Shown here: piece by piece, positions 15,661 through 22,514 of the stretch
Layout: each line of letters opens with the position of its first letter
Numbering within the stretch: the first letter of the stretch is position 1
Assembly (NCBI GenBank): GCA_900543875.1
Contig: UQSV01000020.1
Coordinates: 1-27,700 of the forward strand
Reading direction: 5' to 3'
Length of the DNA: 27,700 nt
Origin: an uncultured Coriobacteriaceae bacterium
GTDB lineage: Bacteria > Actinomycetota > Coriobacteriia > Coriobacteriales > Atopobiaceae
Notes under the pieces: generated by a model
What the model was told of the DNA's origin: nothing
Databases searched by the model: none
Seen by the model: the letters and a program-made list of their open reading frames with translations, nothing else
Translations under genes and position numbers: made by a program

Positions 15661-16842
15661 CTAGCGGCCGAGGCCCTGGCGCTCGAGCAGCCACTCGTTG
15701 GCACGGGCGCGGCGGGCGAGCTGTCTGGCGTAGACGCGGCCGAGCGAGCCCGAGAGCGCCTCGCGGGGGTTCTCGATTCCCGCCTTGCCAGCGGTGCGCG
15801 CGGCCTGGGCAAAGTCCTCCTCGCCCGGCTCGAGCTTGTTGTCGCGGGCCAGGGCATCGAGCGCCATGAGACGCGTGAGCTCGGAGGACGCCTGGGCCTT
15901 GAGCATCTGGCGCAGCTTCTCCTCGCTCGTGTGCTGCGAGTTGAGGTACTCGGTGATGGTGTAGCCGCCTCCGTGCACTTGCTCGAGCAGGCCCTCGAAC
16001 GACGCTTGGGCCATGGCCTCGACGGCATCTGCGGGCGGCATCGAGGTCACGCGACCAGTGAGCTGGCTGGCAGCGCGCTCGAGCAGCTCGTCGTGCTGCT
16101 TGCTCTTGGCCTCGGCCACGAGCGTCTTGCGCACGATCTGCTTGAGGCCGCGCACGTCGTGGGCATTGGGCATGTTCTCGGCCACCCACTCGTCGGAGAG
16201 CTTGGGAGCCTTGACGCGCAGGATGTCGCGCACAGCAACGCGCAGCTCGCAGGCGCGCGAGCGGCCGTCGTCGCCAAGCTCGCCGTGGATTCGCCAGCCC
16301 TGGGACAGGTTCGTGCGCTTCGTGTCGCGGATGCGCATGCCCAAAAGCAGTGTGGTGACCTTACCGGGAAGCGCGGCCGAGCCCACGAGGTAGCGGAAGT
16401 TGGTCTTCGTGAGGTCGGCAATCTTGCCGCTCGCCGCCTTACCCTGGATGTCGATGACCACGGTGTCGCCCATGCGCGGCGTGCTCACGCCCAGCGCCGG
16501 CTGCAGGGTGCCGTGGCCTGCCACGAGCTGGGCCACGTTCTGGTCGACCTCGGCCTCGCTCACGTGCGGGGCCTTGACCGGGCCCAGCGGATAGGGCTCG
16601 GCCGAGGCGATGTCTGCCTGCGGCATCACGAACACCGACAGCTCGAGCTCGTTGCCCCAGGCGCTTTCGACCTTAGGCACGAACAGGGGCACGACGCCCT
16701 CTTGTTCGAGCGCCTCGTCGACCTCGGGCGCGGCACCCGGGTCATCGAGGTTGATGACGTCGCTCACGTCGTGGTCGAACGAGACCTTCCAGCTCTCGAA
16801 GCCGGCGTCGGCGGGCTTCCTGTCGATGGTCGTAACCCCCAT
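15661..16842 (-). CDS. Trigger-factor-like protein (FKBP-type domain plus TF C-terminal domain) lacking the ribosome-binding signature
   Basis: A 393-residue protein that I recognise as a divergent trigger-factor relative. Residues about 118-210 match the FKBP-like peptidyl-prolyl isomerase domain (RMGDTVVIDIQGKAASGK, YLVGSAALPGKVTTLLLGMR). Residues about 215-370 look like the TF chaperone domain (APKLSDEWVAENM, LKQIVRKTLVAEAKSKQHDELL, PPADAVEAMAQASFEGLLEQV). The N-terminal part matches only the end of the TF N-domain, and the GFRxGxxP ribosome-docking signature is absent. The C-terminus is basic (YARQLARRARANEWLLERQGLGR). The ATG is preceded by AAGGAG. It sits in a PTS operon between the SIS protein and IIA, which suggests a dedicated chaperone or a repurposed binding protein; this is inference. 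Confidence 0.75.
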   Translation of the reverse strand: MGVTTIDRKPADAGFESWKVSFDHDVSDVINLDDPGAAPEVDEALEQEGVVPLFVPKVESAWGNELELSVFVMPQADIASAEPYPLGPVKAPHVSEAEVDQNVAQLVAGHGTLQPALGVSTPRMGDTVVIDIQGKAASGKIADLTKTNFRYLVGSAALPGKVTTLLLGMRIRDTKRTNLSQGWRIHGELGDDGRSRACELRVAVRDILRVKAPKLSDEWVAENMPNAHDVRGLKQIVRKTLVAEAKSKQHDELLERAASQLTGRVTSMPPADAVEAMAQASFEGLLEQVHGGGYTITEYLNSQHTSEEKLRQMLKAQASSELTRLMALDALARDNKLEPGEEDFAQAARTAGKAGIENPREALSGSLGRVYARQLARRARANEWLLERQGLGR

Positions 16843-16864
16843 GCAAAACTCCTTGCAAAGACAA

Positions 16865-16897
16865 GCGCCCCGAATGCCCGATCGGCACCCGGGGCGC
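16865..16897 (-). terminator. Terminator-like hairpin between SIS and trigger-factor-like genes
   Basis: GCGCCCCG and CGGGGCGC (minus strand) form an 8-bp stem enclosing an inner TGCC/GGCA pairing, followed by TTGTCTTTG. The broken T-run suggests partial termination only. The ribosome site of the next gene follows at once. Confidence 0.55.
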
Positions 16898-16914
16898 GCG
16901 AACTAACGCGAACC

Positions 16915-17628
16915 CTAGTACTCGGCGAGACGGTCGGCGAACTTGTCGAGCAGCTTCTGGTTGAACTCAGGGCCGCCGTCGACGTTGGCGCTCATGAACA
17001 CGGGCGGAGTCACGCCGCGCTCGAGCAGGATGTCGAGCGACTCCATGATGGCGCAGTCGAGCAGCATGCAACCGGTGTAGAGCGAGGTGCCGCCCACCTT
17101 GGTGTCAAGTCCCTCGACGTCGATGCAGGCGTCGCCAAACGAGCTCTTGTTGTCGAGCACGACGTCGCCAAACTCATAAAGGAGCTTGCCGTCGGCGCGG
17201 CGTGAGGTGCCGGCCTTGGAGACCTCGAGCGCGGTGACGACGATCGTCTTGACGCCCTTCTTCTGGGCGAGCTCGGCGATGTCGATGCCCAGGGGGTTGC
17301 GGCCCGAGTTCGAGATGACCACGAGGCAGTCCTGCGGGCGCAGGTCGAGCTTGTGCATGAACTGCTCGCCCGTGCCGTTGAGCATCTCGTAGATGCCGTT
17401 GGACGGCTCGCGGATGATGCGGGTCTGGATGTAGCCACCAGCGCGGCCGCAGATCTCGAGGGCGTTACCAAACGAGTGGCCCGAGCCAAAGGCGCGGATG
17501 ATACCGCCGCGCTCGATGGTGTCGGCAAAGATGGTCGCGGCCTCGTGGATGGCGTCCTCCTGGCCGTCGGTGACCTCATCGATGCGCTTGATGATCTCTG
17601 CCTTGAAACGCTCGGCGGTCTTGTTCAT
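16915..17628 (-). CDS. SIS-domain phosphosugar-binding protein (UPF0309-like)
   Basis: A 237-residue single-SIS protein, probably an isomerase or other enzyme acting on a phosphosugar. The GSGHS pocket is visible (AFGSGHSFGNALEICGRAGGY, about 44-64), close to the family pattern of UPF0309/SIS_2 proteins. The second SIS loop is VISNSGRNPLGIDIAELAQKKG, and the C-terminal part contains DGGPEFNQKLLDK. It is much shorter than the two-SIS AgaS/GlmS isomerase types, so a direct AgaS equivalence is unlikely. The start MNKTAERFKAEI (ATG at 17626-17628) follows AGGAC; an in-frame upstream extension rich in basic residues was not used. In the PTS operon it would act on the phosphorylated imported sugar. 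Confidence 0.9.
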   Translation of the reverse strand: MNKTAERFKAEIIKRIDEVTDGQEDAIHEAATIFADTIERGGIIRAFGSGHSFGNALEICGRAGGYIQTRIIREPSNGIYEMLNGTGEQFMHKLDLRPQDCLVVISNSGRNPLGIDIAELAQKKGVKTIVVTALEVSKAGTSRRADGKLLYEFGDVVLDNKSSFGDACIDVEGLDTKVGGTSLYTGCMLLDCAIMESLDILLERGVTPPVFMSANVDGGPEFNQKLLDKFADRLAEY

Positions 17629-17687
17629 GCAAGTCCTCCCCTTCTTTGGGTCTTTGCGAACACGATGCATACGCTGGGTTTTGAGCC

Positions 17688-17720
17688 CATGCGTGCCAGA
17701 CCGCCCGCCTGGCACGCATG
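17688..17720. promoter_or_regulatory. Perfect 12-bp inverted repeat in PTS operon gap
   Basis: CATGCGTGCCAG (17688-17699) and CTGGCACGCATG (17709-17720) are perfectly complementary around a 9-nt spacer. No T-run follows on either strand. It could be an RNA hairpin controlling the SIS gene or a DNA operator. It lies between the IIB terminator and the SIS gene start. Confidence 0.6.
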
Positions 17721-17760
17721 GACCGGCTCGTCCCGGGTCGCCGGGAGGAGCCCGCCCTCA

Positions 17761-17799
17761 AAAAGAGGGGTCGGGTGCGTTGGCGCCCGACCCCTCTCG
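17761..17799 (-). terminator. Intrinsic terminator after PTS IIB gene
   Basis: On the minus strand AGAGGGGTCGGGCGC and GCACCCGACCCCTCT form an about 14-bp stem with a short CAAC loop, followed by TTTTT. It is 9 nt after the IIB stop. It should lower transcription of the downstream SIS, trigger-factor-like, IIA and regulator genes relative to IIC, IID and IIB. Confidence 0.9.
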
Positions 17800-17807
17800 A
17801 TTGGGCC

Positions 17808-18308
17808 CTACTTCAGGAAGTCCGTGAGGTGGGTCACCGGGTCCTGCGGAACGAGCTGCGTGGTGATCTCGATGCCGCGGGCCAGCAGGTCACGGAACTG
17901 CTGCTCCTGCTCGTCGGTGACGTTAACGTACTTCTTGACGACGTGCGTATCGTCCTTGCCGCCCATGTTGCCGATGTTGATCGTCGTGATGGGCAGGCCA
18001 AGGTCGATGAGGCGAATGATGTCAGCGGGCGAGTTCACGATAAGGAACACGCGCTGGCCGGCATACTTGCCCTCGAGAATCTGCTTGGCAGCACGCTCGA
18101 CCGGAATGATCGAGGTCTTGATGCCAGCAGGGGCCGCCATCCTCAAAACCGACTTGCGCATGTCATCGGCAGCCACCTGATCATTGGCAACCATAATGCG
18201 CGTGAGCTTGAGCGAGTTCGACCAATAGGCCACGACCTGCCCGTGAATCAGTCGGTCATCAATGCGGATCGCAACAATGCCGGGCATGCCCTCGAATTCG
18301 TCAGCCAT
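17808..18308 (-). CDS. PTS system mannose-family EIIB component
   Basis: Cytosolic sugar-phosphorylating subunit of 166 residues. The family signature AIRIDDRLIHGQVVAYW is at about 13-29, with His22 the phosphorylated residue; this is followed by RIMVANDQVAADD. Later segments (RVFLIVNSPADIIRLIDLGLPITTINIGNMGGKDD) match AgaV/ManX-type IIB. The ATG at 18308 has AGGAGG at 7-nt spacing, so it is preferred over the internal Met8. It lies 24 nt after the IID gene and is followed by a strong terminator. Confidence 0.95.
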   Translation of the reverse strand: MADEFEGMPGIVAIRIDDRLIHGQVVAYWSNSLKLTRIMVANDQVAADDMRKSVLRMAAPAGIKTSIIPVERAAKQILEGKYAGQRVFLIVNSPADIIRLIDLGLPITTINIGNMGGKDDTHVVKKYVNVTDEQEQQFRDLLARGIEITTQLVPQDPVTHLTDFLK

Positions 18309-18332
18309 AGTGCTACCTCCTCAGATTAGGGT

Positions 18333-19139
18333 CTACTTAGCCAGGATACCGGTGCAGCCAAGCAGCAGACCAACAACGATGACGATGAGAATCGCCTTGT
18401 TGGAAGTCATACCCTTCTTGGAGAGCAGCCAATACACGAGAGCAGTGCCGCACAGGGGAAGCAGGGACGGCATGATGCCATCGAGCAGGTCCTGGACAGG
18501 CTGCGAGACGTCACCAAAGGTGAACGTGCCGGGCGCGTGGATCGAGACGACGGAGCACACGAGGGCGCCAACGACGACAAGGCCCAGGATGGAGGCGGCG
18601 TCGGTGATGGGCTTCATGTTCTCGGCGATCGTGCCGACCGCGGACTGGCCCTGCGTGTAGCCGATCTTGAACAGGAACCAACGGATGATGGTCGTCACAA
18701 CGCCCATGGCAATCCAGATGAAGCAGCCCACGGGGTTGCCGTCGAGAGCCATGTAGGCGGCGATGGCGCCAAAGATCGTCGGGATGACGACGCCGAAGAT
18801 GGAGTCGCCCACGCCAGCGAACGGGCCCATGAGGCCGGTCTTGATGCCGCTGACGGCCTCCATGCCGTCGAGCTTGAGCTCGGGCTCAATGGCGCAGTCA
18901 ATGCCGAGGATGATGAAGGCCATGTCGGGCGTCGTGTTGAAGAACTGAAGGTGGTTCTTCACGGCAACCTGCAGGTCGTCCTCGTTGGTGTAGATCTCCT
19001 TCAGGGCGGGCATCATGGCGTAGCAGTAGCCCGAGCCCTGCATCTTCTCGTAGTTCCAACCGATCTGGCCCCAGAAGTACCAGCGCCAGAAGACCTTGTT
19101 GAGCGTCTTCTGCGAAAGAGCGGTGTTACTCGTCGTCAT
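18333..19139 (-). CDS. PTS system mannose-family EIID component
   Basis: Membrane subunit of 268 residues that works with IIC in sugar translocation. The family start is seen (LSQKTLNKVFWRWYFWGQIGWNYEKMQGSGYCYAMMPAL), followed by the conserved FFNTTPDMAFIILGIDCAIEPE and GIKTGLMGPFAGVGDSIF stretches. Hydrophobic segments lie near residues 125-150, 190-215 and at the C-terminus (AILIVIVVGLLLGCTGILA). I start it at ATG 19137-19139 (MTTSNTALSQK), behind GGGAGGGACC. It overlaps the end of the IIC gene by 14 nt, implying coupled translation. Confidence 0.95.
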   Translation of the reverse strand: MTTSNTALSQKTLNKVFWRWYFWGQIGWNYEKMQGSGYCYAMMPALKEIYTNEDDLQVAVKNHLQFFNTTPDMAFIILGIDCAIEPELKLDGMEAVSGIKTGLMGPFAGVGDSIFGVVIPTIFGAIAAYMALDGNPVGCFIWIAMGVVTTIIRWFLFKIGYTQGQSAVGTIAENMKPITDAASILGLVVVGALVCSVVSIHAPGTFTFGDVSQPVQDLLDGIMPSLLPLCGTALVYWLLSKKGMTSNKAILIVIVVGLLLGCTGILAK

Positions 19140-19911
19140 CGATGGTCCCTCCCTCGGTGCTAGCAGCCACAGCGGCAACGGCCGGCTTCTGCTGAGTGAA
19201 CTCGTAGTACTTCACGGCAGCGAAGGCGAGGCCCACGAGAGCAACGCCCAGCATGGGGACGTTGAGGTAGGCGGCAAGCACGAAGCCGAGAAGGGCGTAC
19301 GGCCAGAAGCGGTTGAGCGGCATGAAGTGAAGCAGGATGGCGATACCGACAGCGGGGAGCATGCCGGAGACGCACTTGAAGCCGTTGAGCAGCCACTCGG
19401 GAGCGGCGGCGGCGAGGCTGGCGACGACGTCCTGGCCAAGGGCGAGGCACAGGAAGACGGGGATGGCGCGGGAGAGGCACCAAGGAATCGTGCCCAGCAG
19501 GCAGCCGAGCTCGACCTTGCGCCAGTTCTTCTCCTCAGCACCGGCATCGGCCATGTTCTGGAACGCGGTGTTGCAGAAGCGGCCGAGAATGTCGCACTGA
19601 ACGAGCAGCAGGCCCACGGGCACGGCGATGGCAAGACCGATCTCGGTCGAGCCGGTCGTGACGGCGAAGGCGGTGCCGATCAGGGCGCCGGACATGTAGT
19701 CGGGAATCGACGAGCCACCATAGGTGCCAACGCCGAGGACCATGAGCTGAAGCGTACCGCCGATGAAGAGGCCCGTGGCCACATCACCCATGACGGCGCC
19801 TGCGAACAGGCCAGCGATAACCGGCTTCGACAGGTAGAACTGCGGTCCCAGCATCTCCCAGGTGACAAACGCCGCGTACACAGTAAGAGCTATGATCTGC
19901 GGAAAGCCCAT
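19126..19911 (-). CDS. PTS system mannose-family EIIC component
   Basis: Integral membrane channel subunit of 261 residues and first gene of the PTS operon. It starts MGFPQIIALTVYAAFVTWEMLGPQFYLSKPVIAGLFAGAVMGD, which is close to the Aga/Man IIC pattern. It continues with LFIGGTLQLMVLGVGTYGGSSIPDYMSGALIGTAFA and multiple further hydrophobic spans. The C-terminus ends in an acidic TIDDDE that overlaps the IID start. GAGAGGG lies upstream of the ATG. It is preceded by a structured leader of about 130 nt and operator-like repeats. Confidence 0.94.
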   Translation of the reverse strand: MGFPQIIALTVYAAFVTWEMLGPQFYLSKPVIAGLFAGAVMGDVATGLFIGGTLQLMVLGVGTYGGSSIPDYMSGALIGTAFAVTTGSTEIGLAIAVPVGLLLVQCDILGRFCNTAFQNMADAGAEEKNWRKVELGCLLGTIPWCLSRAIPVFLCLALGQDVVASLAAAAPEWLLNGFKCVSGMLPAVGIAILLHFMPLNRFWPYALLGFVLAAYLNVPMLGVALVGLAFAAVKYYEFTQQKPAVAAVAASTEGGTIDDDE

Positions 19912-19939
19912 TCCAATTCACCCTCTCTTCTCTTTCTCG

Positions 19940-20043
19940 GGATCACCCGATCCCTGGCGCCAACCACCTCCCAGGTTGGGTGGCGCCTGTTTACCTACGC
20001 GCCCCACGCCGGAGGCGCGTGGGCAGACCCGGGCCCTTGGGTC
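19940..20043 (-). promoter_or_regulatory. Structured 5' leader of the PTS operon
   Basis: Downstream of the candidate -10 at 20052-20057 the minus strand holds four consecutive hairpins. H1 is 20026-20043 (GACCC/GGGTC), H2 is 20003-20023 (CCCACGC/GCGTGGG), H3 is 19956-19987 (GGCGCCA/TGGCGCC) and H4 is 19940-19953 (GGATC/GATCC). H4 ends close to the ribosome site of the IIC gene. No T-run follows any of them. I do not recognise a known riboswitch class. Confidence 0.55.
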
Positions 20044-20051
20044 CACGAGTT

Positions 20052-20101
20052 AGTATATGAACTCTGTCAACGATTCGTGTATCGCTTCTGTAACCGTTTC
20101 A
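20052..20101 (-). promoter_or_regulatory. Candidate PTS promoter with two LacI-like operator repeats
   Basis: A TATACT -10 candidate lies at 20052-20057 with a weak -35. Just upstream are two related sites 24 bp apart, GAAACGGTTACAGA and GAATCGTTGACAGA on the minus strand (11 of 14 identical). On the plus strand the cores read TGTAACCGTTTCA at 20089-20101 and TGTCAACGATTCG at 20065-20077. The AACG-type core and near-palindromic form fit a LacI/CcpA-type regulator, such as the LacI-family protein ending this operon. No binding evidence exists. Confidence 0.45.
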
Positions 20102-20127
20102 ATTCTGGGCGTGAACGGTCGTATTAC

Positions 20128-20168
20128 ATAAAGCAGGCGGCCTCCAAAACTACGTTGAAGGCCGCCTG
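20128..20168 (-). terminator. Probable terminator of nagA
   Basis: CAGGCGGCCT and AGGCCGCCTG (20159-20168 and 20134-20143) form a perfect 10-bp stem with a 15-nt loop, followed by CTTTAT on the minus strand. It is about 35 nt past the nagA stop and separates nagA from the PTS promoter region. Confidence 0.7.
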
Positions 20169-20202
20169 AAACGTTGTTTGAAATTCTAGCTAGATGCCGG
20201 GT

Positions 20203-21384
20203 TTAGTACTCCGGGGCACCCAGCGACTCGCCCGCAAGGTAGGTCTCGCGCAGGTTGAGCTCGTGGTCGAAGACGACGAAGTCGGCGTCGCGGCCCGGCT
20301 TGATGGAGCCGCAGCGCGCGTCGATGCGCGCGGAGCGAGCGGCGACCTCGGTGGCCATGCGAATGGCCTCGTCGGCGCTCGCGATGCCCCAGTCGACCAC
20401 GTTCTTGACGCCGCGGGCGAGGGTGAGCACCGAGCCGGCGATGTTTCCGATGGAGCCGTCCTCGTTCTCGAGGTAGCACAGACCATCCTTCATGACGACG
20501 GGCAGGCCTCCGCTCATGTAGTGGCCCTCGGGCATGCCGCCGCAGCCCAGGCAGTCGGTGATGAGCACGCTGTGCTGCCAGCCCTTGGCGCGCACGAGTG
20601 CCTTGATGGCGGCAGGCTGCACGTGCTTGCCGTCGCAGATGACCTCGGCATAGGTCTCGGGCGTAGCCATGGCGCAGCCCAGGGTGCCCGGCTCGCGGTG
20701 GTGCAGGCCGCGCATGCCGTTGTAGGTGTGTACGAAGCAGGTGGCTCCGGCGTTCACCGCGGCAAGCGCCTCCTCGTAAGTGGCGTCGGAGTGACCGATC
20801 GAGGTGACGACGCCCTCGGCGTCGAGCGCGGCGATGTAGGCCTCGGAGCCCTCGCGCTCGGGGGCAAGGGCGCTCTTGACGATGCGGCCGCCCGCGGCAT
20901 TCTGCCACTTGGCGAAGACCTCGTAGGAGGGGTCGATGAGGTAGGCAGGGTTCTGGGCGCCCACGTGTTTCATCGTGAAGAAGGGGCCCTCAAGGTAGAT
21001 GCCCTGAATGTGGGCGCCGCGGAAGTCTGCGCCGCGCACCTCGTCGGCCTTGGCGATGGCAGCGCAGCACTCGCCGATGTGCTCGGCGTCGTCGGTGAAG
21101 GTCGTGGGGACCCACGACGTGGTGCCGCAGCGGGCAAGCGCCTCGCTCGAGGCGTTGATGCCAGCGGCGTCAGCGTCGATCGTGGCGTGGTTGTAGAAGC
21201 CGTGGATGTGGGTGTCGACCATGCCGGGGGCAATCCAGCTGCCCGTGTAGTCGCACACCTCGACGCCCTCGGGCGCCTGCGCGCTCCAGGTGCCAAAGAC
21301 CCCGTCGCTCACGGTGAGGTACCCGCCATCGACCGAGGAGCCCGGCAGGAAGAACCTGTCTGCCTTGATTGCGTACGTAGCCAT
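20203..21384 (-). CDS. nagA: N-acetylglucosamine-6-phosphate deacetylase
   Basis: Removes acetate from GlcNAc-6-phosphate (or GalNAc-6-phosphate in related enzymes), the first cytosolic step after PTS uptake; 393 residues, amidohydrolase superfamily. Visible marks are DTHIHGFYNH at the barrel entry, the metal ligand Glu in GIYLEGPFF, SIGHSDATYEEAL and FVHTYNGMRGLHHREPG with metal-binding His residues. The catalytic Asp is in LITDCLGCGGMPEGHY. The C-terminal GSIKPGRDADFVVFDHELN is also typical. The ATG is preceded by AAGGGAC. It is divergent from the GntR gene and upstream of the PTS operon on the same strand. An in-frame open stretch extends far upstream through the GntR gene but cannot be real coding. 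Confidence 0.95.
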   Translation of the reverse strand: MATYAIKADRFFLPGSSVDGGYLTVSDGVFGTWSAQAPEGVEVCDYTGSWIAPGMVDTHIHGFYNHATIDADAAGINASSEALARCGTTSWVPTTFTDDAEHIGECCAAIAKADEVRGADFRGAHIQGIYLEGPFFTMKHVGAQNPAYLIDPSYEVFAKWQNAAGGRIVKSALAPEREGSEAYIAALDAEGVVTSIGHSDATYEEALAAVNAGATCFVHTYNGMRGLHHREPGTLGCAMATPETYAEVICDGKHVQPAAIKALVRAKGWQHSVLITDCLGCGGMPEGHYMSGGLPVVMKDGLCYLENEDGSIGNIAGSVLTLARGVKNVVDWGIASADEAIRMATEVAARSARIDARCGSIKPGRDADFVVFDHELNLRETYLAGESLGAPEY

Positions 21385-21449
21385 GCCCGTCCCTTCTCGC
21401 ATGCGCGAATGAGGTTGCCGCCGGCCTAGGTGCCCGCGGTCCGCCGTAT

Positions 21450-21460
21450 CGAAACGTTCG
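21450..21460. promoter_or_regulatory. LacI-like operator candidate between nagA and the GntR gene
   Basis: CGAAACGTTCG is a perfect 11-nt palindrome about its central C apart from the middle bases, containing the GAAACG core also seen upstream of the PTS operon. It lies about 66 nt upstream of the nagA start. A link to the LacI-family gene at 14116-15123 is inference. Confidence 0.35.
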
Positions 21461-21496
21461 CCGAAGGGGCACATTTCTCTCAAATACCCCTTCTTT

Positions 21497-21512
21497 ATAC
21501 TCAATATAGTAT
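21497..21512. promoter_or_regulatory. Candidate GntR operator and overlapping -10 region
   Basis: ATACT (21497-21501) and AGTAT (21508-21512) form an inverted repeat with a 6-nt spacer inside an AT-rich island. TATAGT at 21505-21510 could be the -10 of the GntR gene. NagR/YvoA-like GntR regulators bind ATA-rich inverted repeats in nag promoters, which makes autoregulation plausible. Confidence 0.45.
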
Positions 21513-21579
21513 GTTGGCCGCTGCCCCGCGCCCGCGCAACCGCTGGCCCGTGGGCGGCTTTCCGCAAACGGTGATGTGC

Positions 21580-22308
21580 ATGAAGACCCCCAAGTACGCC
21601 TTGATCAAGGAAGACCTCCGCCGCGAGATCGAGAGCAAGAAGTTTGAGAACGGCCAGCGCTTCTACAGCGAGTCCGAGCTCATCGAGCGCTACGGCGTGA
21701 GCTCCATCACCATCGTGCGCGCCCTGCGCGAACTCGTGAACATGGGCTACCTCGTGCGCAGCCAGGGCAAGGGGACCTTCGTCTCGCGCACCCGCAAGCG
21801 TAGGCTCGTGGAACTCACGGACATGGAGCCGTGGGAGGGGGCCACGAACGCCGAGACCGTGCGCGTGGTGTCGATGGAGCCCGGTGACGACCCCGAGGTT
21901 CGCAAGATGATGCACCTGGCCCCCGGCGAGGGCTACCACAAGATAGTGCGCGTGCGCAGCAGCGGAGACGTGCCGGTGGTGCTGCAGCGCTCCTACATCC
22001 CCAGCCGCCTCGTGCGCGGCGACCTCGACCCCAGCGAGTACGTCTCGGTCTACAGCCGCGTGCGCGAGGACTTCAACATCTCGCTGAACGACGAGCAGGC
22101 CACCGAGGTCGACGACGTGGTCTTCCCAGCGCCGCCCGAGGCCGCCGAGGTGCTGGGCTATACCGGGCCCATGCCCGCGGTGCGCGAGCACAAGCAGACG
22201 GTGCTGGCCACCGGCGAGGTAGTCGAGGACGCCCTGTCCTACCTGCGCTGGGACTACTTCCGCCTGGGCTTCACCTCGCTCGACCGCGGCAACACGCTGA
22301 GGGACTAG
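21580..22308 (+). CDS. GntR-family (HutC/UTRA) transcriptional regulator
   Basis: A 242-residue DNA-binding regulator with an N-terminal winged helix (TPKYALIKEDLRREIESKKF, SESELIERYGVSSITIVRALRELVNMGYLVRSQGKGTFV, about 3-62). A UTRA effector domain follows (MMHLAPGEGYHKIVRVRSSGDVPVVLQRSYIPSRLV to the C-terminal EDALSYLRWDYFRLGF). The ATG at 21580 gives the family-typical MKTPKYALI start; an ATG two codons earlier (21574) is also possible. Neither has a convincing ribosome site. Position divergent from nagA suggests control of amino-sugar genes by a phosphosugar, as in NagR/YvoA (inference). Confidence 0.93.
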   Translation: MKTPKYALIKEDLRREIESKKFENGQRFYSESELIERYGVSSITIVRALRELVNMGYLVRSQGKGTFVSRTRKRRLVELTDMEPWEGATNAETVRVVSMEPGDDPEVRKMMHLAPGEGYHKIVRVRSSGDVPVVLQRSYIPSRLVRGDLDPSEYVSVYSRVREDFNISLNDEQATEVDDVVFPAPPEAAEVLGYTGPMPAVREHKQTVLATGEVVEDALSYLRWDYFRLGFTSLDRGNTLRD

Positions 22309-22514
22309 GCACCCTTGGCGCAGCGGTGGGCGGCGGAGCGGGCCGGATGGGCGCGCCACGTCATCAACATTTCGCCGGATGCGCCCATGGAACGCTTTGG
22401 CTCGCTGGCGGATGCGATGCCGCGCATCGCCGGCCAACTCGCTATAACGAGACCAGGCCGCACGCGGCCCCATCCATTGGCCATGCGCCACCCGGCGACG
22501 ACGAAGGAGCGAAC

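Noticed and set aside
15170..16189. Long upstream extension of the PTS IIA frame (339 residues)
   Set aside because: It overlaps the trigger-factor-like gene in another frame and encodes Arg/Ala-rich shadow sequence. The AAGGAGG ribosome site fixes the IIA start at 15598.
22340..22410. Inverted ATGGGCGC/GCGCCCAT segment in the gap after the GntR gene
   Set aside because: The arms are short, the spacer is long and no T-run follows, so I cannot support a terminator or operator call.
20203..22491. 762-residue reading of nagA extending upstream
   Set aside because: The extra 370 residues run antisense through the GntR gene and contain no family match. nagA starts at 21384 with a ribosome site.
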